Positions 38,323-50,430 are shown, counted from the first letter of the stretch. The stretch: 64,000 bases of DNA from Straminergon stramineum (GCA_963920665.1 OY987272.1:8313001-8377000); one strand, 5' to 3'. Numbers and translations: made by a program. Notes: generated from the sequence alone by a model not told the origin.

Positions 38323-39657
38323 TCCCTGCTGGGTCCTGCTAGGAAACTGATTTTATAATTAGGTTGCTATTGGCTTTCAAATTGGGAAGCATGAGAGAGA
38401 GCTTCTGAGACTCACTAAAGAAGAGTGAGGTAACTCCCAGCATTGTATAGAACAAGGCAGATGCTCTCCATGGATGAACCACTTGCTCATGCAGGGAGCT
38501 GCAAGGAAAGAAACGGAATATATTCTAAAGGGGAGGAGACGAGACCCGTACCAATATTGGTCTCACTTGTCATTGGATGTGACTGCAAATGCGGTCCCAT
38601 GCCCTATTCCAGTCCGCAAGTTCGGAGTTCAGTAACATATGGTCTTGATATTAGTTGCAGGAAGAGTCATCTGCATCCAGACTTCTTTGATGTGGCTATT
38701 AATCTGACGCTTATCTTTAGTCCAACATTAACTGAGCTTATGTTGCTAGATTCTAATCCGTAACTTGGAAATGGATTAGATTCTAACTGACAGCTTCTAT
38801 CAAATTCCGTTTGAGGACCATTGTGGGGAAATGGGCATTAGTAATGCAGATTAAAGGGTTCATCTCCTGTTTGGGGTGATATGCAGTCACGACGCAGGTC
38901 TCTTTCAATCACGAAATGCAAGAATCGTTCTGCGTTTCTACCCTGAATTAATTAACGAAGACTTGGAAGACGATATTGAGATTAATAAAGTCTTTCCTCT
39001 GTGGCTTAAGGATGTAGTAGTACTGAACTGTACCTGTTCTCTATACTAAACAAACGGACAGTAAATATGGGAATTGAAACCATGCAATCTGCACGGGCAC
39101 TTAGGTAACCATGCATAATTCTGAAGCCTACTGCTGTGCTTGGTACTTTCCTAGATATAGGGTTTGTCAAAAAGAGTGTGAACAAGAGTAGTCAAGAAAA
39201 ACAACAATCATTACACAGTACATTTGTCTGCTCTGAAGAAATTACTCTCAAACCAAATAAGCAGAAGGTGTACGTATACAGAAATGCACCCTGGTCGCCT
39301 TAGTGCCTATTCCTGGTGCAGCATCCATTCAGGTTGCAAAATGTAGACAGCTTTCAAACAATGAAAACTGATGATACATTGCACTTCTAAAAAGAATTTC
39401 TACCTAAAACTGCTATTGCTAATTTTGACTGAAATAAGAACATGTGCAGTATTAAAATTCTCTCATCTACACTATCAAAACTCGGTGGACTGAGAAATTA
39501 CCACCAAAAATATCGGATAAACTCGGAACAGAGTATAAGTAGCCTTCGGCCCCCGTCTACATCGATTGAAAAAATACAGCAAGTCTCTTCCAACACGGTA
39601 CCACCCTCAGTAGCTCCCTCAGTAGTAAAATACAGCCTCAACCCTGATGATATACAG
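38323..39657. other. Intergenic region between convergent genes
   Basis: Contains the 3' ends of the neprosin gene (+) and the helicase gene (-). I see no further gene. Confidence 0.5.
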
Positions 39658-42600
39658 TCAAGAATTCTGTTCTGAAACAATTCCTTCAGCTGGGTCTTTG
39701 CTGCTTCCTTCAGCAACACCGTCATTGTTCAGTAGCTCTTGAGCTGGAAAGGAACAATGGATGGATGTTATTTGAGCACGAACTAAGACGAAAGAATCTA
39801 AAGTCAGAAATGAAGTGAACAACTAAGAAGTTCAAAATCGCAAACAAGTATACACACAAGAGCAGCTATATTCAAACCTGTAGTCAGACGAGGGAGAAGT
39901 TCCTCCATAAGAGCAAGTGGAAGTTCATAGTCCTCGCAAAGTCCGTTTTCCAACTTGCTTAGAAGTTCCTTCTTGAAATGACGAGCCTGAAGCATCATAA
40001 GAAAAAATATGAACAAAAGAAAAGAATCGAAAAAAGGGCTATATTTCGTTAAAATCGGTACACTGAAAATTCAACAGCTACAGCTGCCAAGGCATTAACC
40101 CAAGAGTGACCAACTTGTCGTAATAGAAATTTACCTCCCGTTTTACCAACAAAGTAAATGCTCGACCGGCTTGCCCTGCTCTTGCAGTACGGCCAACCCG
40201 ATGGACATATGTCTTTGCGTACACGGGAACATCAAAGTTAATCACATTTGCAACGCCCTCCACATCCATGCCTCGAGTCATTGCATCTGATGCCACAAGC
40301 ACCTGCACTTTACCGTCCATGAAATCTGCCAGCGCTTTCCTACAGTACACAGAAAAACAGAAAAGTTGGCAGAATTCATGTTAACATCTGTTTGACAGCT
40401 AATGTGAAGAGGCTCACTAAGTCATGAAATTTGAAGACCGATCATGGCTCACACATAAGTATGAAAACGCCAAATCCTTCAGGTTCTCTACCTCCGAATA
40501 TGCTGCGGCTGCCGGCTTGAATACTCCGCTACTCGAGATTCGTCACCCGCGTAGAAATATCTCAGCAACAAGAACAGCTGGTTTGTGGCTTCCACAGATG
40601 CGTTGAAGATAATGGTGGGCTGCTTCTGAAATTGTTCCAGGAGGGCCACCAAGACTAAAGACTTCTTGCTTGCTTTTGTCATCTGTGAAAACAAAAACAT
40701 AAATACTGTCCTTTTGCACTCCATTCCATGTACCTAACAGAAAGTGGAATTCTAAAGTGTTCGCCACAACCAAAATATAATCTGTTCAATTTACTGAAGT
40801 ACAAGAATTTGATAAAATTGCTAACACATGCTTCCAGATACTTACCAGCTTAAAAGTTTTGAGCTGTTTGGGAAGTTGATAACGGTTCTCTTCAGCGCTA
40901 GGGGCAAGGTACAGGGGGCAGTAAAGGTCCAACTGGGCAATCTTTGCTGGGTCCTTTGTTAAGGTAGCTGATAATACAAATTTCATGACTCTTGGATGCA
41001 CCCTTCCTTTAAATCCCCGCTCCAAACACCTGAACAAACATGATACGCATACTTGGGTCAAAACTCACAATAAAAATTCATCGGTAGGAGAAAAATTACT
41101 GAAATACTCAGAAGCTAACAACGCATCCTTAACGCTGCAATTAAAGCTTCCACTCCAAAGCAGATTTTCTGGTCAGTTCGTCATTGACATAGTCAGGTAA
41201 GACTTCCTAAGGCATTCCTCACTGTTTAGGTAGAGCACAATATGACAAACTATGGGAAGAATCTCTGCAACACGTGGAGGCTTTCTATCTTATACCTCGT
41301 AAATTAATATAAAAATATGTGTAGACTCAGAAAATACTCACCAGCGCCTTCTTGTGAGCACTTCACCCACGCCTTGTAAGCATTGAGCTTTTCTTCTGCT
41401 AGTATCGTCGAACATTTCAGGGATTTGAATTACTTGGAGAACGTTCGGCAACCAAGATTGATAATCTTGCCTTAAAAGCCTATCAGTCTCATCCACAACC
41501 TAAAAAGTCACATCCAGTGAGTACACTTCATCGACTGAATTACGCAACAAAGAATCCACTGGAGTGCAATTACAAGAAGTTTCCCGTCTCTTGCTGATAC
41601 GGCTCAGAAATTTAATCACAATCGTCTTGTGCAAATAAAACAATGCTCACCAGGTATTGGAGATGTTCCACTGTGAATCCAGGAGTACTTTTCAGATGGT
41701 CCATCAATCTCCCAGGTGTAGCAACTAGAATGTCAACATAGCTTTCAAATACTGGACTGTTTTCCGAAGATTCGTGGAACCCAAAACTGTGAACCATCCT
41801 TGATCTAGACTTCACAAGTTCTCCAACCTCTGCAGCAACCGTAGATTGGCCAACTAGGCCCACCGATAAACCCACTGCCGGTGCTAAGATATCAAACACA
41901 GCCTTCACCTGAAAGGAATGATCATCAACAACACCTCAGCCTACCCGCATTGCTAACTGTAAAACTCAAAAAATAAATAATAAATAAATAAAATGAGAGG
42001 AATATGATAAGATGCAGAGAGAGTAAAAGAAGAAAGACCTTTCTCTGCTTAAACCTAAAACCCGTAACCCGTAACAGCAAGATTATCAGTACCTGAACAG
42101 CAAGATCTCGTGTCGGAAGAACCACCAGCGCTCGAAGACGGCGCAGCACTCTTGTCGAAAGCAATTGAACAATAGGTAAAGCAAACGAAAGAGTCTTGCC
42201 ACTTCCCGTGGGCGAGCAAACACACAAATCCCGCTCACGTCCACCAGGACCCAGCACTTGGTTCCACACGGCAACCTGAACAGGAAATAGCGCTTCAATT
42301 CCAGCCTCTTGCAAAGCCTCTTGCAATCTGAAAAATCCTAACACAAAACCACGTCAGGAGATTCAAATATCATCTACATAGCACGATTTAACCCTAATCC
42401 GCTCCAAACACACACAGTTGAACATTTTTCGAAGCAGCAGTTAAATAGATTAACCCTACGAATATCCATGTGTCGTCTACATAGCACGGCAAACCCTAAT
42501 CCGCTCCAATACACGCAATTTAACATTTCCCAACAGTCGGCAAATCAATGACCCTACGAATATCCAAATATCGTCTACGTAGCACGATAAACCCTAATTC

Positions 42601-42854
42601 GCTCCAACCACACACAATTGAAGCATTTCCCAACGCAGAAGGTCAATGTGTAACCCTACGAACCTCGGATCGAGACGAGGAACCTCATTGACAAGTTGCG
42701 GCTCGTGAACTCCAATTTCAATCGGGCTGCGCATCCATGGCAAAACGGGAGGGCCCTTCACTTTCACCACCTTGGGCGCCACGGTCGCCATAGTCATAGC
42801 CTCTGGGAGGGTCACCAAAATGGTGTCCTTCTCCTCAGCTGCTTCGTCCCCCAT
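39658..42854 (-). CDS. DEAD-box ATP-dependent RNA helicase, DDX51/Dbp6 type (9 exons)
   Basis: Exons (plus coordinates) 39658-39743, 39878-39986, 40135-40339, 40492-40682, 40846-41029, 41342-41499, 41651-41908, 42093-42327 and 42664-42854 join in phase to 538 aa. Motif I is SPTGSGKT, Ia PTRDLA, Ib TPGR, II DETD, III SAT, V SDAMTRGMDVEGVANVINFD and VI HRVGRTARAG. DETD in motif II, near VVDETDRLL, matches plant RH1 and the yeast Dbp6/human DDX51 group, which act in large-subunit rRNA maturation in the nucleolus. Length is close to Arabidopsis RH1. The start ATG (MGDEAAEEKD) is the first in exon 1. Exon 2 is best begun at the TTTTTCAG acceptor; the nearer TTAG acceptor gives the wrong phase. Telo-boxes lie upstream. 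Confidence 0.92.
42373..42665. repeat. Three ~100-bp tandem units in helicase intron 1
   Basis: CTACATAGCACG and AACCCTAATCCGCTCC recur at about 42373, 42477 and 42577. The unit nearest exon 1 contains the working splice donor region, read on the plus strand as CCCTACGAACCTCG. In the other units that position reads CCCTACGAATATCC, which destroys the GT. Confidence 0.75.
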
Positions 42855-43059
42855 TTTGAAGTTTTTCAGTTGCTGCAGGATGTAGGTGCTACTATCACAG
42901 CTCCAAATTTCGTGCACTGAATGTGTAAGAAGCACAATTGAAGCTAAGTACGAAAATCGAGTGCAGGTGGGGATACATGATATCGAAAGAATGACGGAAA
43001 TGCATGTTGCGATCGATTTATGTCATAATTTCAATGTCCTCAAGACTTCTTGTAACCCT

Positions 43060-43260
43060 TCAAGCTCCATGGCTCAACTTCCCACTTCCTTCATTCCGTC
43101 TTTGAAAACCTAAAACCCTAAATTTCGCTCCCCCTTCGCAACCACTTCGCTTCTTGTCTCCAGGGTTTTTCCTTTCATTCCGTCTCTGAAACCCTAAACC
43201 CTAAACCCTGACTTCGCTCCCCCTTGCTCTAACTTACTTCTCTCCAGGGTTTATCATTTC
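43060..43260 (-). promoter_or_regulatory. Telo-box promoter of the helicase gene
   Basis: Upstream of the helicase start are three head-to-tail AAACCCT units at 43189-43210 and further AAACCCTAA copies near 43110. These lie in two tandem copies of a ~70-bp block containing CATTCCGTCT and TTCGCTCCCCCTT. Telo-boxes are known in promoters of plant ribosome-biogenesis genes, which fits the product. Confidence 0.65.
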
Positions 43261-43429
43261 CGCGTGTGTATTTTGGAGAGTGCTTAATGCGATCTTCAGG
43301 GAGTAATGAAGTACATGGAATTGCTACGTATCTGTTGTTTCTGGGTTTTATTCAACGGGGTTAGATAAAGATAAAAGATATCAAAGGAAATGAAATATTT
43401 GGAAAAAAATTGGTCCAAGATGTCCTTAA

Positions 43430-44064
43430 CCCTTAAACGTCAAAGTAGACGTTTTGTGTCCAATGAATGACAAAAACTAGTCTAATGGATGTAAAGAACC
43501 TTTTTTTCATCTATTTTTTTTTCAATGTGACAATGCAAACATGCCCCATAATGGACTGCCAAAAATAGCAGCATTGAATGCATCTTTCTTTTCAGGTGCT
43601 ACAAATTGTAAGAGAAGGTCAAAGAGATTGGCAAACATAGCATTAGGGAAGATTTGAAGGCTCAACATGCTTATGAGTTCCCAGGCTACAAGGAACACAA
43701 GTACTACACCATTGTTGTAGTCTGACATGGCCAAGACTATGCCACGTAAATAAAATTCGACTTTTTTTTGCATTTCAGAACTAAGAATTTTTTTTTGATA
43801 TTTATTTTCCAACTATCAGCTAGACATTCCCAAATAGTACAAGGAACAGGCAAGGGAACAACCCTAAAACAAGCATGTTGAGCCCTCAAATCTTCTCTAA
43901 TGTCTTACACTTCATGCTACCCTCATTGCAATTTCCATGAGGGCAACACACAATGTGCACTATTGCACAATTCATGATCAGTGAGTTTTCTTCCAATCAA
44001 AGCTGCCATCTTGTCTTGTTCCCTAACCACTTTTTCCCACAGTGACCAGCCCGACGTTTAAGGG
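43430..44064 (+). mobile_element. TTAA-flanked MITE with perfect 12-bp TIR
   Basis: TTAA at 43426-43429 and 44065-44068; both ends read inward as CCCTTAAACGTC. 635 bp with no meaningful ORF. The left end contains the small palindrome ACGTC-6-GACGT. The best-preserved member in the window. Confidence 0.85.
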
Positions 44065-44068
44065 TTAA

Positions 44069-44210
44069 CACTTAAAAGGACAAAGACCCCATGACCAAAG
44101 TAGTCAATAGAACTACTTTGATTATTGGACCAATAGGTGCATTTTGTTTTTCTACAGGTAACAATGAACTCATCCATCGAACACTAAACGTCAACTTCAA
44201 TGTTTAAAGG
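44069..44210 (+). mobile_element. Short TTAA-flanked MITE
   Basis: Shares the TTAA at 44065-44068 with its left neighbour and that at 44211-44214 with its right neighbour. Ends are CACTTAAAAGG and CCTTTAAACATTG. 142 bp. Confidence 0.55.
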
Positions 44211-44214
44211 TTAA

Positions 44215-44789
44215 TCCTGGAACGTCCACACTCATCTCCAGATTTGATTATTTGAGAAAAATCATTATAAAGTGTTAATTGGAAGCAAGTTTTGGAATTG
44301 ACATACAAACAAAAGTTGTAGACTATGAGTTGCAGATTCCATCCGTATAGTTAGATTCATTGATACTATCATCAATATTTTTTTATAAATTTTGAAAGGG
44401 AAATTTAAAAATTCTATCTAAATTCTATTACAAGAAAAGTATTATGATTTTTTGAGTAAATTTTTTTGGAATGGATTTGAAATGAGGTTCTCTTCATATC
44501 GTCATTTTTTGAAATTTTTGTGCTCTTAAAACCTATGAACTCATTTTGGCAAATCCCATTTTGAACTAGAGTCAATGCAATTTTGGCTTGGTCAAACACT
44601 TGACATACTTACACATTTGTAATTTTAGAAAAATATGTACTCTAGTAACACCAAATCCAACCTTTAAATAGGACAGCTTAAGAAAGTATCTCCAAAAATT
44701 AGGATGACCTTCATCCAAGCAATAATGAGAAGATACAATAGTTTCAATTTGTTTGTTGTCCGCTTATTGGACATTCTAGCACTCTAGAG
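44215..44789 (-). mobile_element. TTAA-flanked MITE, family 1 (inverted)
   Basis: TTAA at 44211-44214 and 44790-44793. Its right end, read inward, is CTCTAGAGTGCTAGAATGTCC and contains the palindrome TGTCC-7-GGACA. Its left end is the diverged TCCTGGAACGTCC. Its reverse complement matches the element starting at 18354. Confidence 0.65.
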
Positions 44790-44793
44790 TTAA

Positions 44794-47721
44794 ACTACAT
44801 CAAAAAGATAGCTACAAATGGTTGTACTTACTTGACTTGTTGGGCCCCTAAGGTTTACAATTCAATTTGTACTAACATTTGTAGCCCAAGCACAATCATC
44901 TCATTTGATGAATAAACAACAAAGATCTGTGGAAAAACAACGAAAATCCTTGCCACTAGAAGCAATATCACCTTTGGAATAAGTGCCAGGGCTTGATCAA
45001 TCTTGTTACTTCTTGATGATTGTGGGCAAAATGCCATGTGTGCCAATAATAATAACAACATATTTATTTATTAATATTTTAATTTTAAAATATATAAAAT
45101 TACAATTTTGGATAATATTATTAAATGATCTCCACAAGTAAATCTAACAGGGATTTTCTATTCAAAGGATTAAAGTACAATTTTAGGGCAAGGGAGAATT
45201 AATTGTAATTCATGGATTAGATGTCCATTCAAGTTGAAAAAAATTCATTTTTTTTAATTCCATCAATGAGTTTACTTAAAGAGGGATTTTAACTAAGAGG
45301 AGATATAGGAGATCCGTCATCCTTGTCATTTCATCTATAGAAATTGAAAATTTTCTAAAGATTTGTATTTTATGTCAAGCTTGTCAAATTGATGCAATTA
45401 CAATGGTTGAGAGAAGCTCTATATATGTTTGTTGATATCTTGGCATACATGGATGGATAAACTATACTTTGATTCAACAAGCAATCAACTCTTACAAACA
45501 AGTATTTTTGCAAACAATATATTTGTTTGAGGCCCTTCATTGGGATGATTCATCTTGTATGTTTGGGATCAAACTTCATGCATAGTTGGTTGAATAGGAT
45601 GAAGAATGTTTCCAAGATAAATATCTTGAGGAACACAACACTATAGAAAATTTCCAAAGAAACATTCTTCATCCAACATTAAAACCTTTTGCAATACTCT
45701 GCTCAAATTGGTATAGACTATAATTTTTTCCCTCTATAAGGGTCTATTTTAAATATTCCATAGGGATTTTCATGCAATTCTATCATGGAAAGCTTTTGTG
45801 CTACACATATCAATCATCATAGCTAAAGGATGGACCAACTTTCTATAGACTATGCATGACTACTTAGGAGGTGATGTGTATACTTGGGAGGGTGTGTGCA
45901 AGGGGTGTAATTGGCCATGAAATTCTAAGACCTACTCAAAGCTTAATATAGGGGAATTTTTTGCACTACATGCCTTGAAAGTCCACACTTGCCCTTGGAT
46001 TCCTTGTTTCTATGTTGTATTTATTGTAGCAAAAACACCCAATCCCATCCTTGAATCTACTCCTATATAATACACTTTCCTTCATTCCTAAAAGTCCCAG
46101 GTCTTTTAGGGTTTGAAAACATCATTGCTTCTAAAGTGTTATAAATCTAAATGCCACTAAGGTATAGAAATCTCAACTGTACAACCTTGTAGTGTATGAG
46201 TTGTAGATGATGCGAATCAAATTTGGAGTCATTTGGCCAAAAAGATTCAACAAGATTATAATATTTTAGTGTTGAAAAAAGATGCTGAAATTTTCCTAGA
46301 AACATAGCTGAAGGTAAAATTTGATTTTTAAACCTACTCAAATGTAAAAACTTTAAACTATAAAGTGATTCAAAACCAAGATACAAACACATTGGTGGAA
46401 GAAAATATCATTCAATTGACTCATTTTGTTTGGAAAATGGCATGGAAATGTTAGAAAATAGCAAGAAAAGTTGCAAAAAACATATCTAAGGTTGAACCTC
46501 CTTCTACTAAAATGCTTCTTAGTCATTCATAATGTTTTGGATTCATATGAAATTTTAGCCACACAAACTACACTAGTCTGTACAACTTTTTCAAAAACAC
46601 TTACTAGAAATGGATATTGTATGAAGAAGAAACAAGCCACCAAAGTTCACAATGATCCAATGAAAAATATTCGGATTTCGAACTTCAAATTGCTCCCAAA
46701 CATTCAAAACATCTTGGATTAACATGAAAATTTTACCACAATAATTAGATTTCAAAGGGAACATAATCCAAAAAATTATATTGAAAACAAACATTGGATG
46801 AAAGAGATAGAAGCCCTTGAAGTTGCAGCCATCAAATGCAGTTTGATGGATTCAAATTGAACCTATGAACTTTGATTGGCTTCCTAAAGCTTAGTAAATC
46901 TTGGATTGATCTAAAAATTTACCACACAAACTAGAAGAAAGAGTGCAAATTTTCCAACAAGTTTGAGTGAATTCCAACATTAGATGCAAAAGTTATAGCA
47001 CTTTGAATTGGACTTGAAACTATGTGAGGACACTTTTGGTCCCTTGGGGCGTTTAGGGGTTAAAGCATCCCTCGAAAGTGTGATTAAACCGTCCTTGTTC
47101 TGAATTGTGATTAGTTGAATGCTATTTTTTCTAGATTTCGGTTTAAGATACAACTATATGATAGTTTCAGTGGCCTAAGGAGCTTCCACTTTGAAAATTC
47201 ACTAAAAGTACATGTCATATTTCAATTTTTTTTTAAATTCTTGATGTTCAATTGCTAATACTACAAAAATATTTTTTTCCAAAAAAAGTATCTCCAAGAA
47301 ACAATGTCGAATTGCTTATTTTGATGATCTTAGGTAGAAATTGGTAGTGTTCTTGTGATTTGGTGCTTTAGGAACAATGATTGGAAAAAATTAGCGGCTA
47401 GTTCAAAGTTAGCTAGTGGATTTGGGAAAAAAAAAAAGTTGGATTTTGAAATTAAAGGATTCTAAACTGGGAAGAAATTACTAGAATTGGAAATCAACCA
47501 ATGCCACCCAAAATTTGGAGGATATTTGACCACTTCTTTAAAATATTTTGGGGATTTCAGTTGCCTTGCCAAAAAAAATATTGGCTAATACCCGGCTAAT
47601 GAAGGTCTGTTACCATTGGATATCAACCTCTGCTTTCAAGTTGCAAGGGAGTACAGAGTAGATGGACCGAACTTTTGGAGATATATGGGCTCCAATTAGT
47701 TGGAGTTCATCTTTGAAAATA
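44794..47721. other. Non-genic AT-rich region
   Basis: No gene. An orphan TTAA-type end lies at 47059 (read leftward CCCCTAAACGCCCC, TTAA 47060-47063). A possible partner, CCCCTAAGG at 44845, lacks the TTAA flank, so I do not call an element. Confidence 0.4.
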
Positions 47722-48012
47722 AAATACCTTAACCTACTAACTCTTGTTGAAATTGCTAAGTGTCAATGTGTGAGCACCATGACATGTGAAAGGGCATTTT
47801 CAGTATAGAATAACATCAAGCAAAAACTTTGAAATCGTATGACAACATCCAATTTGGACAATGTCATGTGATTGACCTTGGAAGGACTTGACAAAGACTA
47901 TGACAACGTTATAGAAGGGGCTAATGTCTTGTAGAAGAATTCCTCTAAGTTTAGCCATTTATATGCAAATCTTGAGTGGTACCTTACAAAGGGCAAGAGT
48001 AGAAAAATTTGA
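47722..48012 (+). pseudogene. hAT-type transposase C-terminal fragment, decayed
   Basis: One frame reads as the C-terminal dimerisation region of a hAT-like/ZNF862-like transposase: NLLTLVEIAKCQCVSTMTCERAFS, then IKQKL, NRM and LDNVM, then WYLTKGKSRKI. It is interrupted by four in-frame stops, at 47816, 47830, 47869 and 47932. The CERAFSV...NNIK core is diagnostic. No upstream part of the transposase is legible. Confidence 0.6.
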
Positions 48013-48479
48013 AGAATTTGAAATTGGTACTTCCTAGACTCTTTTGATTTCATGCAACCTTTTCATAACCATCTTCAACTCCATATTGCATGGGTTGGGA
48101 GGATCCTTGGCCTTCAAGTGCTAAAGGGCTTTGTTAGGTTCAATTCCTACTAAAGATGCAACATTAATTAGTACTTTCATTTTCAAATTGTTTTTCTATA
48201 TTTTATAAAAAAATTCCAATATAGCCGGTGCCAATTTCAATTTGGAGGAAATTTGCCAGTGCAAAATTGAAATTGCAAGAAATGAACCAGAACTTTTTGT
48301 GATTCAAAGGATGTAACTAGTATCCATTGAAAAAAAAACAGTTCATTTTCGTGGAAGGAGGAAATCAACTATAGGACCTCGAAAAATTTCCCGAACACCG
48401 ACTATTCAAGAAGTGTGATTATCAGAAGTTTTCAAAAAGTAGTTTTCGAAAATACTTCAAATAGGTCCAAGATGACCCT

Positions 48480-48650
48480 AAACTACCAGGTGATGGAGGT
48501 GAGGTACCAAAAAACCTTATGGCGTGGTTGTGGGTTCGATACCTGGTGAAAATAGCCTCTCCTGACGGACCCCCTTGCAGTGTGTTTCCTGAACACGCTT
48601 GTTTCAAAAAAAATTAAAAAATTAAATTAATTAATTAAAAAAAAAATTCA
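48480..48650 (+). mobile_element. SINE-like tRNA-derived element
   Basis: A pol III B-box-like GGTTCGATACC at about 48533 sits about 40 bp downstream of a possible A box (GATGGAGGTGAGG). The unit ends in an A-rich tail (48605-48650). This head-to-tail layout is that of a tRNA-derived SINE. No second copy occurs in the window, so the family is unproven. Confidence 0.4.
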
Positions 48651-49116
48651 AATAGTAATTTTCAGAAATCTCTGGCATTTCATAGCTGACATCAATATGT
48701 CCGAACCGACCTCCCCAACGAAACGCTGATTGGCAGAGCCGCAAAAGCCCCACGTGGCACCTCCAAACCAGGTCCTAAAGCAGTCCACCGGGGTCCCAAA
48801 CAAAGAGAACGACACCTGGAACAGGTTCGCAACCGAACCTTCTCCGCAATTGCAACCCCTCAAAGTAAACAAACACAAACTTAGGGCTCCTACCAATCCC
48901 CATTCTAATCCAAGTCCACACACACGTCGTCGTCCACTCCCGATCACCCTCTCTTAAACTGAACATCACCACGCTTCCTCGTAAAAATTTTCTGAATTTT
49001 TGAAGGTGACCCACCTCGCCATTTCTGGGAATTGTGTGAGTTTCGGTTATTGTCCAGTTCGTTTGTTTGCAGAGGTTTGGAAGGTTTTGGAGCTTGGAAT
49101 TTCGCAGCGAAGTCCG
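48651..49116 (+). promoter_or_regulatory. Upstream region of the TEX261-like gene
   Basis: Base composition changes from AT-rich to balanced at about 48660, consistent with promoter and 5' UTR. No specific element is recognised. Confidence 0.35.
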
Positions 49117-49809
49117 ATGCCGCTCCTGCGCGCGGCCACCGTCGTGGTGTACTCCGGCGCCTACTTATTCGTCCTCTTCTTCGCCGTCTGTCTGGCCACA
49201 GGGTTATACTACCTCGCGGAGCTTGTCGAAGAGTACACTCGCCTCACTCGCAAGATCATCAGCTACGCCATCAAGGTCGTGCTCGTGCTCCACGTGCTCC
49301 TCTTCCTCATCGATCGCCTTCCTTTCCTTGCCATCTCCGTCGGGATCGCCTCCCACGTCGTCTACTACCGTCTCCTCAAAACCTTCCCTTACATCTCTCT
49401 CGGATCCTACGATTTTCTCGGAAGTGTGGGCTTGCTCATTCTCAGCCATGTGGTGTGGATCCGGTTTTTTTACACCGACCCGAGGTGTGTGTACTTGAGC
49501 ATGGAGTGGATCTTCGGGTTCATGCTGGCTATGGTGTGGCTCGTGCCGTTCGCCTTTTTCATCTCGCTAGCCGCGAATGAAAGCGTGTTGCCCGGTGGTG
49601 GAGGTGGTGGTGGTGGGGCGTATCAAGGGTTTGGAAGTAGTGACTTTGATGTGGGAGCGACAAGCTCCACGGCTGCTGCAGGAGCGCCGAGAAGGAAGGG
49701 GAGGAGGCAAAGCACTGTTTTAGGGTTTTTGAATTTTTTGAAGAGCAAGCGGGATGAAGTGCTGCCGATGGTGACGCGCGCTATTCCTTCGTCTCACCGG
49801 GACGCGTAG
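49117..49809 (+). CDS. TEX261/SVP26-family ER-Golgi membrane protein, single exon
   Basis: 230 aa with about four membrane segments (about 8-32, 52-85, 105-125 and 133-158) and the family signature around LPFLAISVGIASHVVYYRLL. Yeast Svp26/Erv26 is a COPII cargo adaptor that exports Golgi glycosyltransferases from the ER; TEX261 is the animal counterpart. The C-terminal tail, facing the cytosol by analogy, has a run of eight glycines and then a basic segment (RRKGRR). The chosen ATG follows an upstream stretch in frame that lacks an ATG. The single exon is somewhat longer than the animal protein because of the Gly-rich tail. Confidence 0.85.
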   Translation: MPLLRAATVVVYSGAYLFVLFFAVCLATGLYYLAELVEEYTRLTRKIISYAIKVVLVLHVLLFLIDRLPFLAISVGIASHVVYYRLLKTFPYISLGSYDFLGSVGLLILSHVVWIRFFYTDPRCVYLSMEWIFGFMLAMVWLVPFAFFISLAANESVLPGGGGGGGGAYQGFGSSDFDVGATSSTAAAGAPRRKGRRQSTVLGFLNFLKSKRDEVLPMVTRAIPSSHRDA

Positions 49810-50309
49810 GGTTCTGCTCTCTGTAGCTTTGAAACTCTAGCAGGTAGAGACTCTGCACTGAGGATGTAATTTGAACTGCCGGTTTGGGCGATGCAGCATT
49901 TTCCATTTGAGTGTTGAACTGCCTTGAGTGCTTTTGCATCCTGCGTTGCACTTCATTGACTTTATTCAATTCAGATCATCTAGACGATGTCTTGCATTGT
50001 CGTTGTAGTACGTCTTGTTGGATTGCTAACCAAATTTATAAAGATTTTTTAGGGTTGGGTTCGTTATTCCCTAATTTATAACATTAGGATTGGTGTCAGT
50101 TACAGATATGCAAACCTGTATAGTGACTGCTGTTGTCTTATTCTAAACCTTAAAGCTCTGTTTCATTTCAGATGTTTCAATTTTTTATAATGTTGTCAAG
50201 TCTTCATCACACCAAGCGGTGCTGAAATACAGAGTACGCTTTCTACTTCACATTGGTGGCAGATTGGTTGTACTATTATCGCTTACTGAGGTTGTTGTGT
50301 GTGCTGCAG

Positions 50310-50430
50310 AAAGTCTTGGGAGGGCCGACTCAGGACATTGATGTGGACAGCGTTGCAAATGTAATTAGCTTTGATGTTATTGTCATTGGAAGAGCGGGCA
50401 ATTGGGCCGAGCTTGTATTCATTCTTTTGG
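50310..50430 (+). pseudogene. DEAD-box helicase gene fragment (motifs V-VI)
   Basis: An open stretch encodes DIDVDSVANVISFDV, resembling helicase motif V of the gene at 39658 (there GMDVEGVANVINFDV), and nucleotides match over GCGTTGCAAATGT. The part between motifs V and VI is deleted, and a remnant GRAG follows. No other helicase parts are nearby. It is probably a captured or decayed fragment. Confidence 0.5.

Noticed and set aside
44845..47059. A 2.2-kb TTAA element ending at 47059
   Set aside because: The proposed left end CCCCTAAGG has no TTAA in front and matches the right end over only seven bases.
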